A DNA stretch of 64,000 nt from Phytophthora colocasiae (Eukaryota > Oomycota > Peronosporomycetes > Peronosporales > Peronosporaceae): positions 496,001 through 560,000 of the forward strand of contig JAGKQI010000088.1 of assembly GCA_018806915.1 (NCBI GenBank), in the 5' to 3' direction. A program made the position numbers and the translations under genes. Under the pieces are notes generated by a model. It saw only the letters and a program-made list of their open reading frames with translations. It was not told the DNA's origin and searched no databases. This document shows, one piece after another, positions 1-7,529 of the stretch; position 1 is the first letter of the stretch, and the number at the start of each line of letters is the position of its first letter.

Positions 1-399
1 CTCTGACTCAACTCAAATCGCATGAAGGCTTTCCTCGATTCCAGATGCCAACATCCTGGTCACACATGAACGGGCCATGATCCTGGTCCACACCTTTACG
101 CGAGTTTCGACAGTCCGGCGACCACTGCAACTGCAAAAATGTCGACGGTCGTTAACAACTTTACCAGCCTTGTTGGGCCAGCTAACACAGACCTCTAACG
201 CTTGATTGGATTGATTTCCACCTTGCCACCTGTGTGCAGGACGTGCGTGCTCACCCCAATGCTTGCTTTCAGTAACGCGGTGAAAGGTTTCGCATCGCCC
301 TGCCAAGGTGTGGGCGAAGAAGAATCCCAAGCGATCCTGTCGGTGCGTCGATGTGGCTTCGGGGGTTTCTGCTACTCGTTTCGTTGGCCACCAGGCCAA
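1..399. other. Upstream flank of first AA17 gene, no gene seen
   Basis: No reading frame here resembles a known family or shows a signal peptide or domain motif. It is probably promoter and upstream intergenic DNA of the AA17 gene that starts at 445. Confidence 0.5.
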
Positions 400-415
400 A
401 CACTTCGCAATTCGC
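400..415 (+). promoter_or_regulatory. INR/FPR-like core promoter of AA17-1
   Basis: The stretch ACACTTCGCAATTCGC lies 30 nt before the ATG at 445. It resembles the oomycete initiator plus flanking promoter region (published consensus TCAYTYYNCAWTTT) with a few mismatches. The same layout occurs before the two paralogues at 2850 and 5027, which supports the call. Transcription start is inferred, not shown. Confidence 0.5.
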
Positions 416-444
416 AGCTTCCAGCTTCATAGCTCGTTGCAACA

Positions 445-1536
445 ATGAACATCCTCTCTCTTATCGCCAGTGCTTTCGTCGTGCTCCTCCCGTCGGTGCT
501 AGGTCACGGCTACATCACGAACCCCGCTGCGACCTGGAAGGATGGTTACGCCGTTAATGGCTGGGGTAGCTCTATTGACAGCAACATGTGGGGAGCCATC
601 GACAACTCGGTCTATGGATACGGCACGTCGGCTACGGTCGCGTTTTTCGAAGCGGAGTTCAACAGGTCGGGGTATAATTCGCTGGGTCAGTTTATCGAGA
701 CCAACCAGGTCCTGTACAGCGATGACATCGACGAACAGTGCGGTTACACAGTCTACGATGCCAGCGCTCGACAAACAATGCCGTCTACGAACCTGACATA
801 CACCGGGTTCACGCACCCGGGCCCGTGCGAAGTCTGGTGCGATGACACCATGGTGCTCTTCGACTACAACTGCCAGGCAACGTATCCTGATATCCCTGCC
901 AGTATCCCGTACGACGAATCGCTCTGTGCGGACGCCAACCGATTCACTATCTACTGGCTTGCTGTTCACGGTGCACCATGGCAGGTGTATACGGACTGTG
1001 TACGGCTCGACACTGGTTCAGGCAGTGGCTCGGCCCCTTCGTCGGTGACCGAGACGGTCTCGTCCAGCGTCGCAACGGCGCCACCCACAACTAGCAGTGG
1101 ATCGACGGCAACGGCGACGACTGCGTATCCGGACACGTCTGCATCCTCCACCAGCACAACAACGACAGCTCCGTCCGCTTTGACTGCCACTTCGACCGAC
1201 AGCACTGCTGCTTCGTCGACTTCAACGCAACTACTTCGTCCGCTTCAACTTCTGCTGAAGCTTCGACGACAGGTGAAGCATCTATCGCTGCTGAGGCCAC
1301 TGGTTCGGAAACGACAGCGACGGGAGCATCGGTCGACTCGGAAACGGCAACAGCGATTAGTGCCAGCTCGGTGCCAACTGAAGCCTCGACGGACTCTAGT
1401 GCAACCACATCTGCAACGACCACTTCAGATGTCACTACGAATGCCAACTGCAATCGACGCATACGCCGTCGTGACTAAGTTACATACCTGGAATTTCCAG
1501 GCTGGAAAGATACTTAGTGGCATGTCATGGAAATGA
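445..1536 (+). CDS. Secreted AA17-type lytic polysaccharide monooxygenase, frameshifted tail
   Basis: The family is known from oomycetes as secreted copper enzymes that oxidatively cleave pectin (homogalacturonan) in plant cell walls. Residues 1-20 form a signal peptide, and predicted cleavage leaves His21 (HGYITNP) as the mature N-terminus, as a histidine brace requires. A second conserved His lies in FTHPGPCEVWCDD, and paired cysteines and the YDESLCADANR / PWQVYTDC blocks match the two neighbouring paralogues. The catalytic domain ends near residue 195 and is followed by a Ser/Thr-rich linker. Around nt 1205-1235 the Ser/Thr coding potential jumps to another frame; in that frame the protein would end in a Cys-x-Arg-Arg tail at a TAA at 1476-1478, like the paralogues. 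As read literally, the last ~100 residues are basic and unrelated. So the enzyme domain is intact and the tail is probably broken or miscalled. Confidence 0.85.
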   Translation: MNILSLIASAFVVLLPSVLGHGYITNPAATWKDGYAVNGWGSSIDSNMWGAIDNSVYGYGTSATVAFFEAEFNRSGYNSLGQFIETNQVLYSDDIDEQCGYTVYDASARQTMPSTNLTYTGFTHPGPCEVWCDDTMVLFDYNCQATYPDIPASIPYDESLCADANRFTIYWLAVHGAPWQVYTDCVRLDTGSGSGSAPSSVTETVSSSVATAPPTTSSGSTATATTAYPDTSASSTSTTTTAPSALTATSTDSTAASSTSTQLLRPLQLLLKLRRQVKHLSLLRPLVRKRQRREHRSTRKRQQRLVPARCQLKPRRTLVQPHLQRPLQMSLRMPTAIDAYAVVTKLHTWNFQAGKILSGMSWK

Positions 1537-2330
1537 GTAGTATGTTGAAGAGTAATCGATGTCATTGTGAAAACAAAACTTGTCTGAGTCAGAACTCCTG
1601 ACCAGCTAAGTTTATGCGTTGCCTCCAACAAAGCCGGTGGCGGTGCATTTCGCATGACGGTCGATCAGATCACGCGTTTGAGAGACGAAAGAGGAATCCT
1701 CCGGATCAGGTAAAGCCCATGTCGCGAACGGATCCCATGCGATGCACGACTTTCCAAACAAGCTTGACGACTGTCATCGACAATCCAACCACCGATGCGA
1801 TCGGTGAGAACGAAAGCAGTGTTGAGTCAACACTGTTGACACTGTCAAGCACCTTTATTCCTCGGCATGTGAGTCTTCGTGTACCGCTATTAGTACATGT
1901 AGTACTGTACACTAGTACATGTAGCGATTCGCTACATGTACTAGCGATCCGCTGTACGCAACGCACCGACAGAAATGGTTCGCTCTTCTACACAAACATG
2001 CGCAAGGAAGAAATGCCCGGATCCGGCTGGTGAAAAGCAAATACCTAGCAGGTACCGGTAGACTGTGAGTTGTGCCTGCAAGGGCAAAACCATTGCTGTG
2101 CTGACCTCCAGCTGGTGACGATGAACACAAAGTCCCACGGCGTCACGCGTAGGGGGCTGGTCGCTCTCGTTTGCTGTGCGCTTTTTGCCCGACTTTGTCG
2201 TAGATGAACCTTTACACCGCCTTCATTGACACCCTTCCAGCTGGCTGGATGGAGGCAACACCTTTAGTCGGGATCGCTCGTGCATCGCCTGACGGGGCAT
2301 CCTTGCTGTCCGTCCGGCGCTCATTGTGTT
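1537..2330. other. Intergenic region with a perfect palindrome
   Basis: No supported gene. It holds several ACATGTAC-type short palindromes and a 33-nt perfect inverted repeat at 1912-1944 (16-bp arms, one-base centre). The segment just before the SINE includes GCTCATTGTG near 2320, which fits an oomycete initiator and may be part of the original promoter of the gene at 2850. Confidence 0.5.
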
Positions 2331-2351
2331 CTCTCACTCTTGAATTTGTAG
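2331..2351 (+). repeat. Left target-site duplication of SINE copy 1
   Basis: This 21-bp stretch recurs at 2791-2811 with one mismatch (T/C at position 19) and flanks the SINE. Long, slightly diverged duplications of this kind are typical of LINE-machinery-mediated retrotransposition. Confidence 0.85.
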
Positions 2352-2790
2352 GGCTCGCCGGTGGCCCAGTGGGTTAGCATCCGCTGATCCACGAACTGAC
2401 CGAGGGTTCGAGCCCCGCCTCCGTCGCCCTTTTCGACTTCTGCTCTCCTCTCTCACCGCTGCCCTTCTCTGTTCATTTCCCATCACTCACAAGCTCTTCT
2501 CTAAGACATCGGGACCAATCAAGGCACAACTAACACGGAGACAAGACTCAAGGAGTTGGCGCGGTCGCAGTACTCTACCCGGCCAGGCACCAGCTGGGGG
2601 CTCATCAACGGTGGCCCATTGGGCAAAATTCCCAAGAAATTCAAGCGTACCGGTCATAGACTAAGGGTAACCGAGTAGCCGTAGGAAATTAGTTAGGAGT
2701 AACCTTGCTTAGACGTCAATGCGCCTGTTTCTAACAGGCTTCGAAATAAGTACCTAATATAAGGGGTTCGAGTCCTCCCTTCCCCCCCCC
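2352..2790 (+). mobile_element. tRNA-derived SINE, copy 1, composite with poly(C) tail
   Basis: About 440 bp, nearly identical to 29205-29648. The 5' head contains an A-box-like TGGCCCAGTGGGTTAGC and a B box GGTTCGAGCCCC, the internal RNA polymerase III promoter of tRNA genes. The 3' part carries a second tRNA-like module: a 5-bp stem and 7-nt loop at 2723-2739 with loop TTTCTAA (anticodon TCT in tRNA position, as for arginine) and a second B-box-like GGTTCGAGTCC near the end. The element ends in a run of C rather than A. It has no coding capacity, so it would need enzymes in trans. It sits 38 bp from the AA17-2 start codon. Confidence 0.85.
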
Positions 2791-2793
2791 CTC

Positions 2794-2809
2794 TCACTCT
2801 TGAATTTGC
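2794..2809 (+). promoter_or_regulatory. INR/FPR-like core promoter of AA17-2 inside SINE target duplication
   Basis: TCACTCTTGAATTTGC matches the oomycete initiator TCAYTYY followed by an FPR-like element, ending 41 nt before the ATG at 2850. It lies within the right-hand SINE target-site duplication, so an equivalent copy exists upstream of the SINE at 2334-2349. Confidence 0.6.
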
Positions 2810-2849
2810 AGTCTCCTGAACTCTACCCAGTCAAACTGGTCAGCTGAAA

Positions 2850-3758
2850 ATGCAGGTTCTTGCTCTAATCGCTACCGGTGCCGCCATTCTGGCGTCCATG
2901 CCCGCTGTGCAAGGTCACGGCTACATCGTAGACCCTGCAGCGCAGTGGGCTGATGGCTACCCGAACAACGGCTACGGCAGCACCATTGACAATGAGATCT
3001 GGGGCGTGTACGACAACTCCAAGTACGGCTACGGCCCGAACGGCACCTTGAACTTCTTCAAGGATACGTATCCAACCAAGGGTTACGACTCGCTCGGTGC
3101 GTTCATCGCCAAGAACCAGGAGCTTTACAGCAGTAAGGTCGACCCGGACTGCGGCTATACTGTCTACAAGGACTCGGCTCGCTCGAAGCTGCCGGCATCG
3201 GAGCTGGAGTACTCTGGATTCACCCATACCGGTCCATGCGAGGTTTGGTGCGATGACACCAAGGTGCTGTTCGACTACGATTGCCAGACGAAGTACCCGA
3301 CTATCCCGGCGAAGCTGCCGTACGACGAGTCCAAGTGCGCCAACGCTAACCGCCTGACGATTTACTGGATCGGTCTGCACGGAGACCCATGGCAGGTGTA
3401 CACTGACTGTGTTTGGCTGGAAGGCGGCTCAGGCGAAGGTGCTCCTCCTTCTGCTGTCGGTGCCGGTGCGTCGACAGTTGGTGGGTCTGGATCGACTTCA
3501 ACTTCGACCTCGACGACGACGACTGCCCCCACAACCCCATCTACTTCTGCCCCTACGACTGCTCCAAGCACTCCTACGACTGCCCCAAGCACACCAACGT
3601 CGGAGTCTTCTGGTTTGAGTGAAACTGCTGGGGAGGCGTCAACTTCGGTTGATGAAACCCAGACGACCACGACGGCTCCCTCGAGTGAGGAGACTACTCC
3701 TGCACCGGAATCCCTCAGCACTTCTACCACCACTACGAAGTGCTCCCGCCGCAACTAG
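2850..3758 (+). CDS. Secreted AA17-type lytic polysaccharide monooxygenase
   Basis: A 302-residue secreted protein. Residues 1-22 form a signal peptide, and predicted cleavage exposes His23 (HGYIVDP), the N-terminal copper ligand of an LPMO. The catalytic domain runs to about residue 195 and includes FTHTGPCEVWCDD with the likely second His, the block YDESKCANANRLTIYW and the block PWQVYTDCVW. A Thr/Ser/Pro/Ala-rich low-complexity tail follows, probably O-glycosylated, ending in KCSRRN. AA17 enzymes are known to cleave pectin oxidatively during plant infection; activity of this one is inferred from family membership. The start is chosen because it gives the signal peptide and lies 41 nt after a core promoter match. 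It is the complete, undamaged member on this strand. Confidence 0.92.
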   Translation: MQVLALIATGAAILASMPAVQGHGYIVDPAAQWADGYPNNGYGSTIDNEIWGVYDNSKYGYGPNGTLNFFKDTYPTKGYDSLGAFIAKNQELYSSKVDPDCGYTVYKDSARSKLPASELEYSGFTHTGPCEVWCDDTKVLFDYDCQTKYPTIPAKLPYDESKCANANRLTIYWIGLHGDPWQVYTDCVWLEGGSGEGAPPSAVGAGASTVGGSGSTSTSTSTTTTAPTTPSTSAPTTAPSTPTTAPSTPTSESSGLSETAGEASTSVDETQTTTTAPSSEETTPAPESLSTSTTTTKCSRRN

Positions 3759-4136
3759 ATTTATTGAGTGGGCCACGGTGGCTTTTTAGATGTTGTAAAC
3801 GTCGTTAAGTAAATTGTTGCAGTGTGTGTACTCCATTGTCAATGTTGTTGTGATGTTTGAGTTGTTCCTTTTGTGCGGAATTGTTTGATAACCCATCCGA
3901 AATCCTCTCATACGAACTCCACTCTCTAACCAACGGAAGTGAGGGTTCACTTGGACCTCTACAGTCGCCACGCCCTTACCGATTCCTGCATGGACATACA
4001 GCACGATTCAAAGATTTTGGATACACGACATTAATGCAAATGCACAACGACTGTTACTGTGCTGTATTTGTACTGGACGACATTGATACTGGATTAAACG
4101 GACATCTACACTGTAGTCAATGATGGAGTTCCAAGT
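3759..4136. other. Convergent intergenic region between AA17-2 and AA17-3
   Basis: About 380 bp between the two stop codons, serving as the 3' flank of both genes. No gene or recognisable repeat is seen. A small GCCAC/GTGGC hairpin followed by Ts lies just after the AA17-2 stop. Confidence 0.6.
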
Positions 4137-5027
4137 CTACTGACGGCGAGCGCACTTCGTGCTGGGGGCCGAGGGAGCTTCCGCCTCATTGCCCGTTTCC
4201 CCCGACGATTCTGTCGTAGTAGTACTTGGGGCAGTTGTGGTTGCGTTAGTAGTACTAGTCGACGGGGACGAGTTCGTGGACGGGCTAGTGTTCGTCGAAG
4301 GCGACACATTGGTGGATGGACTCGAGTTAGTTGATGGGGACGCGTTCGATGTCGGAGCAGTGGTAGTTTCGGACGAACTCGACTCGGAGCCAGTGTCAAC
4401 AGTTGGGACACCACCTCCCCCCGAAGAAGGCGTGGCTGCCCCACCAGATCCGCCCTCCAGGTACACACAGTCAGTGTACACCTGCCACGGATCGCCATGC
4501 ACAGCGATCCAGTGGATCGTCAAGCGGTTCGCGCCCTCGCACTTAGACGCATCATAAGGAATCTTTGCGGGGATGTCCGGGTATTTTGCTTGGCAGTTGT
4601 AGTCGAATAGCACCTTGGTGTCGTCGCACCAGACTTCGCACGGACCAGGGTGGGTGAAACCAGTAAACTCCAGCTGCGATGCCGGCAGCTTTGAGCGAGC
4701 CGAGTCCTTAAAAGCTGTCAATCCGCATTCAGGGTCAACCTCATTGTTGTAGAGCTTCTGGTTCTTGGAGATGAGAGCTTTGAGCGATCCCCCTCCGGTA
4801 GTAGCCAACTTCTCCTTGATGATGTTCACGCTGCCATTGGGACCGTAGCCGTACTTCCCTCCATCGACTTCGCCGAAAATCTTGTTGTCAATGGTGCTAC
4901 CGTATCCGTTAGACGGGTATCCCTGAGTCCACTGAGCAGCGGGGTCCACGATGTAGCCGTGGCCCAGAACGGATGGAATCGATGTCAAAAGAGCAGTTCC
5001 TGCGGTGATGAGAGCGATCGTCTTCAT
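4137..5027 (-). CDS. Secreted AA17-type lytic polysaccharide monooxygenase
   Basis: A 296-residue paralogue on the minus strand, convergent with AA17-2. The signal peptide is residues 1-22, followed by His23 (HGYIVDP) at the predicted mature N-terminus. The conserved block FTHPGPCEVWCDD carries the presumed second copper His, and YDASKCEGANRLTIHW and PWQVYTDCVY follow. After the domain comes a linker with about five tandem SPSTNx hexapeptides, then a tail ending KCARRQ. Domain length and cysteine pattern match the other two genes, so this is a local tandem/inverted family. A core promoter match lies 40 nt upstream of the ATG. The role (oxidative pectin cleavage outside the cell) is from family knowledge. 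Confidence 0.92.
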   Translation of the reverse strand: MKTIALITAGTALLTSIPSVLGHGYIVDPAAQWTQGYPSNGYGSTIDNKIFGEVDGGKYGYGPNGSVNIIKEKLATTGGGSLKALISKNQKLYNNEVDPECGLTAFKDSARSKLPASQLEFTGFTHPGPCEVWCDDTKVLFDYNCQAKYPDIPAKIPYDASKCEGANRLTIHWIAVHGDPWQVYTDCVYLEGGSGGAATPSSGGGGVPTVDTGSESSSSETTTAPTSNASPSTNSSPSTNVSPSTNTSPSTNSSPSTSTTNATTTAPSTTTTESSGETGNEAEAPSAPSTKCARRQ

Positions 5028-5066
5028 TGTCCGAGCTGGTTTGCCTGTTGGTTGGTGCTGTGGACC

Positions 5067-5082
5067 GCAAATTGATTAATGA
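5067..5082 (-). promoter_or_regulatory. INR/FPR-like core promoter of AA17-3
   Basis: On the minus strand TCATTAATCAATTTGC fits the oomycete initiator and FPR arrangement, including the exact CAATTT box, and ends 40 nt before the ATG. The spacing equals that seen before AA17-2. Confidence 0.6.
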
Positions 5083-6187
5083 CAACGTTATTCAACGCGT
5101 GTGCCTCCTGTACGGACACCAATGTACACGTAGCGGTTTAATGCCGCCAATCCGATTAAAGGGAATGCTTTTATCCACCCAGCTGCAAGTGTAAAGGATG
5201 AAGAAAGATGCAAAGCTGGCAGGATTGATCGCGTCAGATGGTAAAGTACTGCTGAGCACGGTCTTTGCTTTCATTCCAACTGGATCTTCGCAACAAAAGC
5301 TGTTGGCCAGCTGTCTTGTCGAGACTCTCGATACAACTCTTTGTCCAAGGTGCATTGGAAGTTCCGATTAACCACTGTGTTCCGATTCGGAACACAGTGG
5401 TTAACACAGTGCGAGTGAACAGAGAACATGTACAACACTTGATGGTACAGTACTACCGGTACCGGTAGCATTGTAATGTTCCGGAATATTATAATACATA
5501 TATTAACAGCACATACATGTACAACACCAATGCCGTACAAGTCTTCGGTGTTCGGTCTCTATTGAGTCCTCCGAGTATGTTGAACCGTGTGAGATCATTG
5601 CACGGGATCCGTTTCCCGGACAGCCGTATCGATTTTACATAATTCCTCTGGCTTCGCGTTTGCCGCTCACTGAGCTGTGGAGTCGACTGAGTCGAAAGTT
5701 TGTCATGATTCATGCAAACCTTTCCTGAAATTTCAGATCAGAAGATACCAGAGTAGTCTTGCAAAATTAAGTAAGGATTTATCGGATATGTATTAGTAGT
5801 ACATGTATGATCGAAAACCTCTGAAAAATCGACACCTGTATACACTACTGTAAACCTCTGGATATGAATATCCAGAGGTTTGGGTGGGTTCAGATGATGG
5901 TATGATTTCCTACGAAACAATAAATCGATGCCAAGGGAAGCATAAAGACCCGGTAGGGGGGCCGGATGACTGTTATTTTTTTTTCCGACAGCGTTGTTAG
6001 GCGAGCTGCTGCACAGACTAAATAATGTGATACGGCGCAGAAGATGGTACATAACGAACTACGATTTATCACGTTTGGTCTCGGGTGATGCTAAGGAGGG
6101 CCATTCGTAAAGAAAAGACAATTAGACAGGCGGTAATGTTCACTGGAACCAGAAGGTTCGCACTATACTAAAACCAAATTAAATAAA
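5083..6187. other. Non-coding region with two perfect palindromes
   Basis: No supported gene in about 1.1 kb. It contains a 37-nt perfect inverted repeat at 5368-5404 (18-bp arms, one-base centre, TTAA at both ends), a 16-bp palindrome near 5453, and a 30-nt inverted repeat at 5852-5881 (14-bp arms, two-base centre). Confidence 0.6.
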
Positions 6188-6307
6188 AGCGTGTCCGTCT
6201 TAAGGAACTGTGTCCGTTGCGCAAGCGAACTTAACCACAGGCTCTCGTTTCATACTGAAGCCAAGTGATAATCGAGCGTGTCCGTCCCATGAGAGCGTGT
6301 CCGTCCC
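6188..6307 (+). repeat. Subterminal GTGTCCGT repeats upstream of MULE
   Basis: The 15-mer GAGCGTGTCCGTCCC occurs exactly at 6274-6288 and 6293-6307. Shorter versions with the same GTGTCCGT core lie at 6188-6199 and 6210-6218. Position and repetition suggest transposase-binding sites at the end of the Mutator-like element that follows. Confidence 0.5.
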
Positions 6308-6493
6308 TTATCTTACCGAAGGATATTAAAAAAACAAATTTTGTCTCATCATTTTTCTAATACTTTCTCTAGCCATGCCTAAGATAAGTTAACGAAGCAC
6401 TACGATGCCTACTGCGCTATATCTACTCGCTCACATTCCAAAACCGCTTAAACAGCTCAAGCACTCTTCCTTTCCGAGGCATTTTCCCCCATC

Positions 6494-7529
6494 ATGGAGT
6501 TTACAACATTGCTTACCACCGAATCGACACCCATTTCGTCAGGGGGTCTATCTCGTCAGACTGAAGTCCCAATTGGCTCTTCAGCTCTTCCGAATAACAG
6601 TGTTTTGGAACCGGATGAAGGGTCTGTTGCGAATTCAGTGCCAGTAGTTGTGAGGGAGACAGTGACAATTGAACCGCCTCCAGAGCAAACCTATCCGTCA
6701 GAGAAGGATGCATTCGCTTCGTTGCATCAATGGACTAAAGATCACGGGTTCAACGTAACTAAAAGACGAGCATTTTACAATGATGCCGAACCCAAGCAAG
6801 TTTGGAAAAGAGGACTTGATTGTGATCGCGGTGGGAAACCAAAGTGCACTCAACATCTTACTGATGCGCAAAGACAACGCCCAATGAGAGGTTCGATGCG
6901 TATCGGCTGCCCCATGAAGATAATTGTCGCTGCAGTTGATAAAGACAATCCTGGGGGCCCTTGGAGAATTGTCCATACTCGAAATGGAAGCCGTAATCAC
7001 AACCATCCCGCGTCTGATGATCATCGCGTTCATCCGAGTCACCGCCAACGTGCAGTTGAATCCGCGGAGGTTGCGCCAATGGCATATCTGCAAGATGTGG
7101 TTATTGCCCATTCTGGTGTTGGGATCACTGCTGGGTCTGTTTGCGCCACTTTGCTTCAGGCTGACCCTGACTCGAGTGTAATTCCTCAAGATATTGCGAA
7201 CATAAGAACCGCAGCACGTCGTCGTGAGATTGCAACCCAAACTGTGATGGAAGCTTTATTCAAACGGATGGATCAAGATGAATTTTACTACCGATTCGAA
7301 GCGGATCCTGTTACACAGCAACTACTATACTTGTTTTGGGTCCATCCACGGACTACGGCTCAGTACAGAAGACACCCTGACATTATCGGTATGGATTGCA
7401 CATACAAAACAAACAAGTACAAGTTGCCGTTGCTGAACGTTATCGCGTTGACTGCGTTTAACACTGTACTACCTGTTGCCCAGTGCTGGCTCCCAAGGGA
7501 AAAGGAAGAGGACTACACCTGGGCTATTG
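6494..7529 (+). pseudogene. Mutator-like (MULE) transposase with FAR1-type N-terminus, truncated
   Basis: The frame opens at an ATG and reads for about 345 recognisable residues. Residues ~75-175 resemble a FAR1/WRKY-GCM1-like DNA-binding region with C and HNHP motifs (CPMKIIV, RNHNHPAS). The start of a MULE DDE domain follows: DIIGMDCTYKTNKYKLP contains the first catalytic Asp and EEDYTWAI follows. The second Asp and the Glu are missing because recognisable homology stops near 7529, where another repeat begins (GTGGTGAAGCGGACGAGAAT). The frame runs on to 7723 in unrelated sequence. The element is dead unless complemented. Confidence 0.8.

Noticed and set aside
13..399. 128-residue minus-strand open frame at the left edge
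   Set aside because: No motif, signal peptide or promoter match; the region fits the upstream flank of the AA17 gene.
499..969. Minus-strand open frames opposite the AA17 genes (also 2865-3380 and 3362-3754)
   Set aside because: They are shadows of strongly coding plus-strand sequence, with Val/Arg-rich composition expected from the complement.
2380..2440. Functional tRNA gene suggested by A and B boxes
   Set aside because: No complete cloverleaf at the head, and the same sequence recurs at 29230 within a unit flanked by target duplications; it is a SINE.
2700..2785. Functional tRNA-Arg(TCT) gene
   Set aside because: The anticodon arm is perfect but D arm, variable region and acceptor pairing are not convincing; treated as a tRNA-derived SINE module.
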